This document shows, one piece after another, positions 26,617-35,892 of a stretch of 64,000 nt of DNA. This DNA is from an uncultured Flavobacteriaceae bacterium (GTDB taxonomy: Bacteria > Bacteroidota > Bacteroidia > Flavobacteriales > Flavobacteriaceae). The notes under the pieces are model-generated. The model saw only the letters and a program-made list of their open reading frames with translations. It was not told where the DNA came from and made no database searches. The DNA is taken from NCBI GenBank assembly GCA_937944485.1, contig CALDYU010000005.1, positions 1-64,000 of the forward strand, written 5' to 3'. Both the position numbers and the translations under genes were made by a program. Position 1 is the first letter of the stretch. The number at the start of each line of letters is the position of its first letter.

Positions 26617-29600
26617 AATCCAAAACCTAGTCCAAAACTTAAGCGGCCTCCATCAACACTGTTAAAAAATGCAGCTCGAAGGGACATAATATCTGCTGCG
26701 TTTATGAAAACCCCGCCGCCATAGGATGTATGCCATGTATTAGAATCTTCATTCGGCTGCCAAACTCTTCCGTAATCAAAGCCCCCGTAAATCCCTATGG
26801 TCGTTGGCAAAATACCTGTTCTTCTCTTTCCTAGACTTAGTCGCAAATCGGTATTTTGATAATAGGCTTTTTTACCCGTAAAGCGCTGGTTTCTGAAACC
26901 GCGTAATCCATCGACACCACCAATACTAGCAGCCTGATAAAATTCAAATTCATCTCCAATAGTAAAATGAGCTTTCCATTTTGTTGCTAAAACCAGATTT
27001 CCGCTAGGAACCAACTTATAATCTAATGAAAGGCTTGGAATAACATATCCGAAACGACCATTACCCTCTGATGTTTCAGTTTTATACCCTACATGCAAAG
27101 TCGTGCTCATTCCTAAAGTAGGAAAAGCTGGGTTGTCTGAATGTTGATACGTATAAATGCCATCGATACCCACAAAACTCTTGCTAGTATCTTCACCATT
27201 TTCTTGGAAAAAGTCGCTTATAAATCTGTTTTCAGTTTCATCAATAGTTATAGCCTCGTATGATAGTCCTGTTCTTATTTTGCTTCCCAATTGTCCACGC
27301 CAAACTAACGATGGAGCCAATCTTATTGTTTCATATCTAACTCTATTGAAATCTAACTCTAATTCATCATCAAAATTTTCAGTTTCATTTCCAAAACCAA
27401 AAAAGTTGATGGCAAAATTTGGACTTGTAAATTTGGTGTCAATTTCAAAATTAGCTTTCCCAAAGGCATTGGCAAATTCTCCTATATAACCTAATTCGAA
27501 ACCACTAGTAGCAAAATAAAAAGAAGCATTCAATCGATGTTGTTGCGTAAACGGATTTTTGCGAAAGCCGTTGTGTGTATAGGTTTCCGAAAACCCTATT
27601 TTCAAACCGTCATCTGGATTGAAGCCTATTAAAGGCAATAACTGATTATGAGAAGCAGTAATCTCAAGGGGTTGATAGGTATTCACAGCGTAATTATCTG
27701 TCAATCTCAATTTTGCTTTTGTTAGGTTATCGAAACTGTTCTTTTTTGATTTATAATCATATACAATTGTATTAGCGCCTTCGCCAATATCGTAGGTGTC
27801 ATTATTTTGGCCCCCTATTAGTCTAACTTTGATGTTACTTTTATGAGTCCCATTAACTTTAAAAAAATCTTCGTCATCTAAACCATATATCCAAATTTCT
27901 TTAGTATAATCTCTATCAAATGTTTTATTAAAAAAGCGTTTCTTTTTTTCGCCACCAATAATGCGATATGCGCTTACCTCAACTTGATTTTTATCTAAAT
28001 AATTTACTTCAAACCAATCGTCTTTATCAGTGCCAGTGACAACAGCATATTTATTTAAAATACGATAATACTCCGTCGCAGTTGCTTCGATATCCGCAAT
28101 CCTTTGCAATAATACCCGCTTTATTTCAGCAACGGTTTCATCACGAACTTCTTCTGGAAAGGCAAGAAAAGCATTATCTATAACCTCATCTGTTAAGTTC
28201 TCTCTAATATACTTTGCCTGTTTCACCCAAGTATCTCTTGCCGTTTCATTCAACAAAGCTAAATCAAGAACATGTGTTTTTGGTGACGAATTAAAACCTC
28301 TAACACTGCGTATCTCCTCTTTAAAACCTTCCATTAGCCGTAAGCCCGGTATGAGTCGTGTTGCTAAACTCATGAAAAGGCCATCTCCCATAATTGAAAA
28401 TGCCTGATCTCTATCACGCGGCACAGGTCGGTATAATGTTTTCTTTGAACCTTTTGTTTTGAATTCAGCCCAACGCCATTGGTCTACATGGCGGTCCCAA
28501 TCACCAAGAACCATATCAAACAATCGCGCTCTTACATACATTTCACCATCAACTTCATATTTTTCGTCTTCCCTTAAATGCTCTAGCAGTTCATCGGTAC
28601 TAATTAAAGTGTCAGAGAAGCCATAACTTTCTAAATCACCATGACCATCGCCAGCATGCTCTTCTATCATATAAAGTTCGTCACCAAAATTCTCATTGAA
28701 ATTTTCAAGAGCTGGCTGCTTAGGAATATAATAAAGTACAGGGTTAGTATGATAAATACCTACAGCATCTGACATTGTACCAATAGTAAAAGGTGCGTAA
28801 GGGTGCGAACCCGTATAGAAATCTTGGAGAAACTCTTGAAGAAAAGTATCTTGTAAATCATCCATCACATATTGCTGCTGAAAAACAATAGATTGCAGGT
28901 ATAATTCTGATACCTTGCGCAAAGCTCGCATAACATACTCTTTACCGTTTTTATGGCGAAGGCGTAGTGATTTCGATTGATGACCCCCACCCTTTCGTAC
29001 AGGTTTTAGTCCGCCAAATAGCGTGTCCAAATTTACTGTGGGCACCGTAACTTCAGTACCATAATATTTTCGATATCGTTCGCCCCAGATAGTTCTAAAG
29101 AACCCTGTTTTGTCAATTTCTTCTTTAGGATATATAGAAGCTTTCGCTTCTTTAGCATAAGACTCTATATACTTCCCATCAAATTTCTTTGTATTCGCTG
29201 TAAGCACTTCTGTTTCAAATAATATTTTTTCTGAATCTTTCTTTTCGTCTGCCCCAAAAAAACGAACATGAGATGATCCATCGGCATAAAGCTCTAATGC
29301 CGCATAGCCAGATTGACCCGTAGCAAATTGACTACCGTTCATCAAACGTACGGCTCCATTTTTAGCACCAGTACCACTTACTATTTGAGGCGTGTTATTT
29401 TCTTTAATGAATTGTAGCGCATGCTCATGACCAGAGACAAAAATTACCTTTTCAGAATATTGTGCTAAGGTTACCATACGATTTTTAAACTCTGTATAAC
29501 GCTTGTTTTGAATATCAGCTGGCGAGGCACCTGATGTTTTTCGTAGCAGGTTGATTAATGAACCTAAAATGGGTAAAGGTACACCACTATTACCCTGAAA

Positions 29601-30329
29601 AAGTTGTTGTTTCATTGAGAACTGACCTCCGTGAGCCCCATAACTAAACATAGGATGATGCATCGCAATTATTGTTGTTTTATCACGATTTTTCTTAATG
29701 AGTCCTTCGACTTCTTCCCAAAATTTAGTCCTACTTTTTATTTCGCAATTATCATTAATGGTAGGGTGCTTGTTCCAATTGGTCAGATACCATTCTGTAT
29801 CTATAGTAATAATTGTTAATTGATCATTGACCTTGCGATCGGAAATAGGACATCCGTTTTCAGGTAAAAACGGTTTTTTCTGTTTTAGTTGTTTCTTGAT
29901 ATACTTTTCCTGCCGCGCCAAGCCTTTTAAGCCATCACTATACCAGTCATGATTTCCAGGAATAAAAAGTGGCCTCCCTTGAAAATTGTCAAGTGTTTCA
30001 ATCTGCGCATCAAGATTATCGATTGCTTGTTTGTATGTCTTCGCATCCACTTTTTTACTGGGCAAGCCGACTGGATAACTATTATCACCTAAGAATATCG
30101 CGGTACTGTTTTTGTTAGCTTTGTCTAATTTATTTTTAAATAAAGTCAATCCCACATTCGAATTGTCTTCTTTTGACAAGCCTGCATCACCGATGAGGTA
30201 AACTGTATGAACTACTTCTTTAGCTACATTCGTTTTTGGTGAAACATTAGTTTTTCTAAGCTTTGTTTTTTGGGTTGCACAACTCGTAAGTAATAAAGTA
30301 CATAATCCGACTAAGTAATAATTCTTCAT
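26613..30329 (-). CDS. Trimodular envelope protein: metallophosphoesterase, kinase-like segment, Omp85-type barrel
   Basis: This 1238-aa protein has a lipoprotein-like signal (C17, LLLTSC) and three regions. Residues 40-310 form a calcineurin-like phosphoesterase with GDAG, GDNSYP, GNHDWY (H127), MHHPMF and GHEH (H301, H303). Residues about 440-760 are of a type I know from Bacteroidota without assigned function; they contain LFDMVLGDWDRHVDQWRW (D612) and RPVPRDRDQAF (D639, D641), which resemble the catalytic and metal motifs of Fam20/HipA/PI4K-type kinases. Residues about 830-1238 are a beta-barrel with LRGFRNQRF (about 1141-1149), matching the VRGF-type loop of Omp85/BamA proteins, and a terminal Phe. 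Phosphoesterase and barrel are well supported; the kinase-like reading is inference. The usual ATP Lys is not obvious (EYVMRALRK). Confidence 0.8.
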   Translation of the reverse strand: MKNYYLVGLCTLLLTSCATQKTKLRKTNVSPKTNVAKEVVHTVYLIGDAGLSKEDNSNVGLTLFKNKLDKANKNSTAIFLGDNSYPVGLPSKKVDAKTYKQAIDNLDAQIETLDNFQGRPLFIPGNHDWYSDGLKGLARQEKYIKKQLKQKKPFLPENGCPISDRKVNDQLTIITIDTEWYLTNWNKHPTINDNCEIKSRTKFWEEVEGLIKKNRDKTTIIAMHHPMFSYGAHGGQFSMKQQLFQGNSGVPLPILGSLINLLRKTSGASPADIQNKRYTEFKNRMVTLAQYSEKVIFVSGHEHALQFIKENNTPQIVSGTGAKNGAVRLMNGSQFATGQSGYAALELYADGSSHVRFFGADEKKDSEKILFETEVLTANTKKFDGKYIESYAKEAKASIYPKEEIDKTGFFRTIWGERYRKYYGTEVTVPTVNLDTLFGGLKPVRKGGGHQSKSLRLRHKNGKEYVMRALRKVSELYLQSIVFQQQYVMDDLQDTFLQEFLQDFYTGSHPYAPFTIGTMSDAVGIYHTNPVLYYIPKQPALENFNENFGDELYMIEEHAGDGHGDLESYGFSDTLISTDELLEHLREDEKYEVDGEMYVRARLFDMVLGDWDRHVDQWRWAEFKTKGSKKTLYRPVPRDRDQAFSIMGDGLFMSLATRLIPGLRLMEGFKEEIRSVRGFNSSPKTHVLDLALLNETARDTWVKQAKYIRENLTDEVIDNAFLAFPEEVRDETVAEIKRVLLQRIADIEATATEYYRILNKYAVVTGTDKDDWFEVNYLDKNQVEVSAYRIIGGEKKKRFFNKTFDRDYTKEIWIYGLDDEDFFKVNGTHKSNIKVRLIGGQNNDTYDIGEGANTIVYDYKSKKNSFDNLTKAKLRLTDNYAVNTYQPLEITASHNQLLPLIGFNPDDGLKIGFSETYTHNGFRKNPFTQQHRLNASFYFATSGFELGYIGEFANAFGKANFEIDTKFTSPNFAINFFGFGNETENFDDELELDFNRVRYETIRLAPSLVWRGQLGSKIRTGLSYEAITIDETENRFISDFFQENGEDTSKSFVGIDGIYTYQHSDNPAFPTLGMSTTLHVGYKTETSEGNGRFGYVIPSLSLDYKLVPSGNLVLATKWKAHFTIGDEFEFYQAASIGGVDGLRGFRNQRFTGKKAYYQNTDLRLSLGKRRTGILPTTIGIYGGFDYGRVWQPNEDSNTWHTSYGGGVFINAADIMSLRAAFFNSVDGGRLSFGLGFGF

Positions 30330-30386
30330 ATTAAAGTTCTAAAGGCTGGAATTTTGTAATTTGGGGAATATTCTAATACGTTACTT

Positions 30387-31577
30387 ATGTCGGATATTGT
30401 TGAGAAAACTAAACTTTTTGCTACAGATTTATTGACCAATGATTTAAATACGAAATATCTCTACCATAATCTTAAACATACAGAACGTGTTGTTAAAAGT
30501 ACTAAAGAATTATTGGATGCTCACCAACTTTCTGATCTTGAGAAGGAAACACTATTATTAAGTGCGTGGTTGCACGATACAGGTTATACAAAGGGAACGC
30601 AAAATCATGAAAAAAGTAGTTGTGATATTGCGACAGAATTTCTGACTAATGAAGCTTATCCCTCTGAAAAGATTGAGAATGTTACAGCATTAATAAAAGC
30701 AACACAAAGATATCATGAACCTCAAAACCTTCTAGAACAAATTATTCGTGATGCAGATTCTTCACATTTTGGACAAAAAAGTTATTGGGAAACCTCTGAT
30801 TTCTTACGGGAAGAATTAGCCCTTTTAGAAATCGCAGATTACAGTACTAAAGATTGGTGCGAAGCCAATTTGAAAATGTTTAAAAAAGAACACCAATTTT
30901 ATACTACATATGCTAAAGAAAATTGGCAAGTCGGCAAAGATAAAAACCTAAAAAAGTTAATTAAGGAGAAAAAAACAGAAAAAGAAATTGCCAAAAAGGA
31001 AGCCATTAAAGCGAAGTATAAAACTGAAAGTCCAGATAGAGGTACACAAACATTATTTCGTGTTACCCTAAAAAATCATTTAACTTTAAGTGATATTGCA
31101 GATACTAAAGCAAACATTTTACTTTCTGTAAATGCCATAATAATCTCTTTAGTCTTATCTAATTTGATTACAAAATTAGATAACCCATCCAACACCTATT
31201 TGGTTTATCCTACCGCAATCTTCGTGGTCTTTAGTGTTATTTCTATGATTTTAGCAGTATTAGCGACAAGACCTAATATTACCAGCGGAAAATTCACTAA
31301 AGAAGACGTGAAAAACAAAAACGTGAACTTATTGTTCTTTGGTAATTTTCATAAAATGAAACTACCTGACTATGAATGGGCAATTCGCGAATTGGTGAAA
31401 GACAAAGAATATATTTATTCAAGCTTAACTAAAGATCTTTATTTTTTAGGATTGGTATTGAATAGAAAGTATAACATATTACGTTGGACCTATACCATCT
31501 TTATAATTGGAATCGTTATTTCAGTATTAGCTTTTGCAATTGCTTTTAAATTTTATGGGCCAGATCGAATCGCTTAG
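30387..31577 (+). CDS. HD-domain protein fused to Pycsar-type transmembrane effector (PycTM/DUF5706)
   Basis: The N-terminal half (residues 1-200) is an HD phosphohydrolase with metal residues H31, H63-D64 (LSAWLHDTGY) and D122 (IIRDADSSHFG). After a charged linker (about 185-225), residues 225-396 match the Pycsar membrane effector domain: TLFRVTLKNHLTLSDIADTK, then three membrane segments (about 243-262, 270-292, 367-390). In Pycsar defence, PycTM effectors respond to cCMP or cUMP made by a PycC cyclase. No cyclase gene is visible within the window, so this is an orphan effector; its HD domain might hydrolyse or sense a nucleotide. It is divergent from the phosphoesterase fusion and convergent with the GAF protein. 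Confidence 0.82.
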   Translation: MSDIVEKTKLFATDLLTNDLNTKYLYHNLKHTERVVKSTKELLDAHQLSDLEKETLLLSAWLHDTGYTKGTQNHEKSSCDIATEFLTNEAYPSEKIENVTALIKATQRYHEPQNLLEQIIRDADSSHFGQKSYWETSDFLREELALLEIADYSTKDWCEANLKMFKKEHQFYTTYAKENWQVGKDKNLKKLIKEKKTEKEIAKKEAIKAKYKTESPDRGTQTLFRVTLKNHLTLSDIADTKANILLSVNAIIISLVLSNLITKLDNPSNTYLVYPTAIFVVFSVISMILAVLATRPNITSGKFTKEDVKNKNVNLLFFGNFHKMKLPDYEWAIRELVKDKEYIYSSLTKDLYFLGLVLNRKYNILRWTYTIFIIGIVISVLAFAIAFKFYGPDRIA

Positions 31578-31595
31578 AAAACTAGTCTTCTATTG

Positions 31596-33968
31596 CTAAG
31601 CCTCTATTTCTTTCATCAAATCCTCGTAAGTATAGGTTTTTTGAGATTGCTTGTCTTTCTTATACAATATTTCTGCCCTAATAGCTTTCAAACCAGCTAC
31701 CCCCTGTAAACCTTCTAATTCAACTATTTCTACTTTGCCTGTGAAATATCCTTTTGATTTTAAGAATTTTATATAACGTAAGTATTCTAATTCATCCCTT
31801 TTTTGAGAGTAAACAATAACCATTTTTCCTGTTTGCGTGAGGCGTTCGTCTGTGCCCTTGACAAATGACTTATCAATACGCTTTTTAATAATTTCATAAC
31901 GCGCATTATAAGTACCATCAACATCAAAACGTTTTTCATCCATTCGAAAACGAATGGACAAAGAAGTATTGTAAACCAAAATTAAGGAGGCTACATCTAA
32001 GGGTACAGGAAGCTCAGATTTCAGGCTGTAATGTTTGTTTTCCATATCAACCATTACCTGCAACTGCCATAAACGAAGGTTATTCAAATACAGCGGATCA
32101 TAATCACGATTACCTGCTATGGAATCGCCTATATATAAATTATGTTCAATTCCATCGGTTTTAAACCGTTCAAAATAATGCGGAAACATACGTTGTGCTT
32201 CCTCTTGTTTTTTATCGATCAATGAAGCTAACTTCTTATTGATCGTCATTACGCTATTATCATAATTCTTTCGATGATCATAATAAGACTGCGTGGTTTC
32301 GTCTACTTGAGCGGCGTAATGCACTACCAACTCTCTAAAAGCTTCATTTTCTTTCTTTAAATGCTCAAAAATTGGGTTTATTTCTTTTTGAATGAAATTA
32401 AAAATCGCCTGCTCGCTATTCGTATGCAGAGTCTCCTTGATCTCATCTATATGATTATTTACTCGAAAAATGAGTTCTTCATAAATTGGCAATTTCGTTA
32501 CCTGCCAAACTTCATTCAAAACTCTATTTACTTCAGATAATTGAATTGTTAAATCACGTTGAATAGCACTATTTCTAGCTTGAGATGAACCTTTAATATC
32601 TATCTGTCCGTATAACGGATTTACATTATTAAACACAATTTCTTTAAATGAAGGTTGTTCCCCTGACAAGTCTTCTTTTATAAATCGTTTGGCTTCTTCT
32701 TCAAATTTCCAATAGACCGAATCATGAACTGACGTACATTCATGTTGAATAATTGCATCTATTAAATTTGCTTCTTCTGCTTTTGATCGCAATACCGCCG
32801 TTACGATATATGGCATTATATCGTCTAACTTAGTAGCATTGACGCTATTTAGTTCGTTTTTATGAGAAGAAGTAAGTTCGAGCACTCCCAATAAATTGCC
32901 ATTCTCAGCGATAGGTGCAAATATGGCACTTTTAACACCAGATTCTTTTAAATTTTTATAAGGAGCTATACCTCCCGACATCTCATAATACTTATCTACG
33001 TTCGAAATAGCAAAATACTTGCTATCTTCTAACAGTGTTTTATAAGATCCTGGGCAGAGGGCACTTTCACATGATAAGGCCTCTTTTTCTTTTAATAAAA
33101 CACTTTCTATACCGTGACCATGTACTTGCTCTAAACGATCATCATTGTTATTATATGTTACAAAACCTGCCTTGATATCTTTTATCCTAAAAAACGACCT
33201 AAAAATTTCTTCTATATCTTCCATGAAATTTTCCTTCTTGCGTTTATCACTGGCAATTAGTGTCGATTTAATATTTGATATCGAATGTTCAGCGGTAACA
33301 TCAAACATATTTGAAATAACGAAACCTTTAGCGATAAAACTGCCCGGTGGAATTTTCTCTTTCCACAAATCAAGATTCTCGTAATTCTCTAAAAGTTCGT
33401 CAACATCATCTTGCGTTAATTCTTTGGCTTTATCTGTAGGAAGTAGTTCTAAAAACTCTGCATTGTATAAAATGCGATAGTGGTGTATAACTCCCTCAGC
33501 ATCAGGAATATCATAAAAATAAGGCCGGCTAAAATCAAGTTTAAATCCATAGTAGAAGTTTAATACCACCACCGCAGCCATAATATAGTTTACATCGTCT
33601 TCTTGATTTCGAATTCTTGGTTCGAAATCGGTACCCGCAGCTGCAAGTATTTTTTGAAATCTTTTTGACCCATTGAAAATAATATTATCATAAGGCAATG
33701 AAGCCACTTTAATTTCATTATTACCTAAAACATCTGAAAACGTATCTTCTAAAATAATACTAATAGTCTTTTTATACTTTTCAAGAAGCGTTACATCTGT
33801 AAATCCTTCCCGTAGTTCAGGAAATTTAGATTGCGCATCGAGTACCCGTTTGGCTTTTTCAGCTAAAAAAGAATCATCACTTTCAGCTAAAGTATCATAA
33901 TACTCTAATAATTTATTGAAACTGATGAGCCTCTGAATGGGCATATTATCAAAGTTAACTAGTGCCAT
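31596..33968 (-). CDS. GAF-domain protein of unknown architecture
   Basis: This 790-aa predicted cytoplasmic protein has no signal or membrane segment. A GAF-like domain spans about residues 249-390, including IFAPIAENGNLLGVLELTS, the typical last GAF strands. The N-terminal 240 residues and the C-terminal 400 residues match nothing I recognise. The C-terminal part includes a charged helical stretch (VHYAAQVDETTQSYYDHRKN) and a possible alpha/beta tail (VIVYSQKRDELEYLRYIKFL). There is no histidine kinase, GGDEF or phosphatase output motif. It ends 18 bp from the stop of the convergent HD-Pycsar gene. Its ligand and output are unknown. Confidence 0.6.
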   Translation of the reverse strand: MALVNFDNMPIQRLISFNKLLEYYDTLAESDDSFLAEKAKRVLDAQSKFPELREGFTDVTLLEKYKKTISIILEDTFSDVLGNNEIKVASLPYDNIIFNGSKRFQKILAAAGTDFEPRIRNQEDDVNYIMAAVVVLNFYYGFKLDFSRPYFYDIPDAEGVIHHYRILYNAEFLELLPTDKAKELTQDDVDELLENYENLDLWKEKIPPGSFIAKGFVISNMFDVTAEHSISNIKSTLIASDKRKKENFMEDIEEIFRSFFRIKDIKAGFVTYNNNDDRLEQVHGHGIESVLLKEKEALSCESALCPGSYKTLLEDSKYFAISNVDKYYEMSGGIAPYKNLKESGVKSAIFAPIAENGNLLGVLELTSSHKNELNSVNATKLDDIMPYIVTAVLRSKAEEANLIDAIIQHECTSVHDSVYWKFEEEAKRFIKEDLSGEQPSFKEIVFNNVNPLYGQIDIKGSSQARNSAIQRDLTIQLSEVNRVLNEVWQVTKLPIYEELIFRVNNHIDEIKETLHTNSEQAIFNFIQKEINPIFEHLKKENEAFRELVVHYAAQVDETTQSYYDHRKNYDNSVMTINKKLASLIDKKQEEAQRMFPHYFERFKTDGIEHNLYIGDSIAGNRDYDPLYLNNLRLWQLQVMVDMENKHYSLKSELPVPLDVASLILVYNTSLSIRFRMDEKRFDVDGTYNARYEIIKKRIDKSFVKGTDERLTQTGKMVIVYSQKRDELEYLRYIKFLKSKGYFTGKVEIVELEGLQGVAGLKAIRAEILYKKDKQSQKTYTYEDLMKEIEA

Positions 33969-34016
33969 AGTTGTATTAGTATACTTTTAGAATGTAAAAT
34001 TACAAAAGATGTAATT

Positions 34017-34024
34017 TAATTTTG
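34017..34024 (+). promoter_or_regulatory. Candidate -7 box upstream of the phosphoesterase gene
   Basis: TAATTTTG exactly matches the Bacteroidota -7 consensus TAnnTTTG. It lies 69 nt before the chosen ATG (34093) in the divergent intergenic region. No -33 TTTG at proper spacing was seen, so it may be chance in AT-rich DNA. Confidence 0.3.
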
Positions 34025-34092
34025 TTAAAGGAATCATTACTGATTGTTAGTAAGATATGCCTTGTTTTCGGATATTTATAAAAAAATCGACA

Positions 34093-34995
34093 ATGTCTTC
34101 AAGGTTTCGGTTATCAAGAGCATACAAAGAAGCAAAAGTGATTCCTTTTGATGACAGCTCTAAGTTCATATTATTTAGTGATTGTCATAGAGGAGACAAT
34201 AGTTTCGCTGATGATTTCGCGAATAATCGCAACATTTATTTTCATGCCCTTTCTCATTATTTGAGAGAAGGTTTTCACTATTGTGAGCTTGGCGATGGAG
34301 ACGAATTATGGGAGAATATAAACTTTGAATCTATTTTTCTCGCGCATAAAAACATTTACAAGCTATTGCGAAAATTTCATAAAAATGAAAGGTTGCACAT
34401 GATTTGGGGGAATCATGATATGGTTTATAAAGATCAAAAGTATGTTGAAAAGCACTTATACAATTATTTTGAACCCGTTGAAGATTGTGAACGTGAACTT
34501 TTTAATGGAATTCGCTACCATGAAGCTATCATCTTAAGACATACTGATACGATACAAGAATTATTTTTAACACATGGTCATCAGGCGGATTGGTGGAATT
34601 ACAATTTTTGGCGATGGGGTCGTTTTTTAGTGCGTGTATTATGGAAACCTCTACAAGTTTGGGGCATAGCTGACCCCACGAGTCCTGCAAAAAATTACAT
34701 TGAACTTAAAAAAGTAGAACGCCGAATCAAAAAATGGATTCTAGAGAAAAAAGGACTTATAACTATTGTAGGTCATACCCACCGACCTCGTTTTCCTGAA
34801 CCAGGTGAAATTCCACTCTTTAATGATGGTAGTTGTGTACACCCACGAAGTATTACGGGTATTGAAATTGAAAAGGGTACAATAACACTGATTAAATGGC
34901 AAATAGCAACCAAAGAAGACGGAACCTTGCAAATTGTAAGACGGGTACTTGAAGGGCCCCAAAAGCTTATAGACTATCAAAAAGCACAAGATTAA
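34093..34995 (+). CDS. Calcineurin-like metallophosphoesterase
   Basis: This 300-aa cytoplasmic phosphoesterase has all signature blocks: FSDCHRGD (motif I), ELGDGDELWE (motif II), WGNHDMVY (motif III), LTHGHQADWW and IVGHTHRP (C-terminal His motifs). The layout is reminiscent of UDP-2,3-diacylglucosamine hydrolase relatives, but the substrate cannot be assigned. I use the ATG at 34093 (MSSRFRLSRAYKEA); an upstream in-frame ATG at 34057 would add 12 residues (MPCFRIFIKKST) that look non-native. It is divergent from the GAF protein and followed 38 bp later by a coiled-coil lipoprotein gene. Confidence 0.82.
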   Translation: MSSRFRLSRAYKEAKVIPFDDSSKFILFSDCHRGDNSFADDFANNRNIYFHALSHYLREGFHYCELGDGDELWENINFESIFLAHKNIYKLLRKFHKNERLHMIWGNHDMVYKDQKYVEKHLYNYFEPVEDCERELFNGIRYHEAIILRHTDTIQELFLTHGHQADWWNYNFWRWGRFLVRVLWKPLQVWGIADPTSPAKNYIELKKVERRIKKWILEKKGLITIVGHTHRPRFPEPGEIPLFNDGSCVHPRSITGIEIEKGTITLIKWQIATKEDGTLQIVRRVLEGPQKLIDYQKAQD

Positions 34996-35033
34996 ATATT
35001 CCCTATTTTTACACAATTCATAAACACTAAACC

Positions 35034-35687
35034 ATGCTAAAAAAAATAGTTTCTGTTGCCTTAATTTCTCTATTATTCGTTTCCTGCTGGAAAGATAAAA
35101 GTCCTGAAGATTTAATACGATTAAAAGGAAAGTTTAAATCAACTGTTTCCTCTTTTGAAAAGAAGAAAGAAAACACCAATAAAAATGTAAATAAAGGATT
35201 GGAAACGCTCAATGCCCTTAAAAAAGCACTAGAAGACACTAAAAATGAGGACAAAGAATTCGCGAAAGTATACGGCGACTGGGAAAAGGTGAACAAACGT
35301 GTAGAAAATCTTAATAAAGAATATGAAGACTTAAAAAAACATGCATCAAACCTCTTTACTGCTATGGAAACCCAAACCAATAGCTTAAGTGATGAAAAGA
35401 GTAAAAAAACACTTTTAAATGCGATCGAAAAAGCCCGAACCAAATATAACGGGACGTTGAATAATACTTCAAAAGCTATCGACAAACTTCGTTTGCTTCA
35501 TGGCGATGCTGTTGAGGTCGTAAAAGCTCTTGAAGTTGCCGCAGCCTTAAACTCTTTTGATACTATTAATAGCCAAATGAAAAGTATTGAAGATCGTGTT
35601 GATGGTATTATGTCTGAGTTAAATCTCGCTGTAGTAGAGAGTAAAAAGTTGTATGAGAAGAAAATTACTGATTTGAGTGAGGAATAA
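35034..35687 (+). CDS. Coiled-coil lipoprotein, function unknown
   Basis: This 217-aa protein has a lipoprotein signal with C18 (ISLLFVSC) followed by an almost entirely helical, Lys/Glu-rich body with heptad-like spacing (KKENTNKNVNKGLETLNALK; VNKRVENLNKEYEDLKKHAS). It probably forms an extended coiled coil attached to a membrane in the envelope. No enzymatic motif is seen and I recognise no named family. It sits 38 bp after the phosphoesterase on the same strand; a possible -7 box (TATTTTTA, 35004-35011) in between allows separate transcription. Confidence 0.7.
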   Translation: MLKKIVSVALISLLFVSCWKDKSPEDLIRLKGKFKSTVSSFEKKKENTNKNVNKGLETLNALKKALEDTKNEDKEFAKVYGDWEKVNKRVENLNKEYEDLKKHASNLFTAMETQTNSLSDEKSKKTLLNAIEKARTKYNGTLNNTSKAIDKLRLLHGDAVEVVKALEVAAALNSFDTINSQMKSIEDRVDGIMSELNLAVVESKKLYEKKITDLSEE

Positions 35688-35892
35688 TGTGTATGACTAT
35701 AATTCACATTAAATTCATACTAAATACGCGATTTCTAAACTAGAAAAATTTGATTTAATCAACATACAATGTCGATAAATATTAGATGAAATCTAAGGTC
35801 GTTTGTCAATCACTTAGTAACATTTCTTTATCCTATTCATTTTTAGTACATTAAGGGTATAATTAATAAACATTAACTAAACCCTTTTAAAA

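Noticed and set aside
30387-34995. A complete cyclic-nucleotide defence operon spanning the HD-Pycsar, GAF and phosphoesterase genes
   Set aside because: The genes are on different strands with divergent and convergent junctions, and none has cyclase or nucleotidyltransferase motifs.
35688-35892. Possible small RNA or gene in the gap before aqpZ
   Set aside because: Only a 6-bp hairpin (AATGTG/CACATT) without T tract and no open frame with coding character was found.
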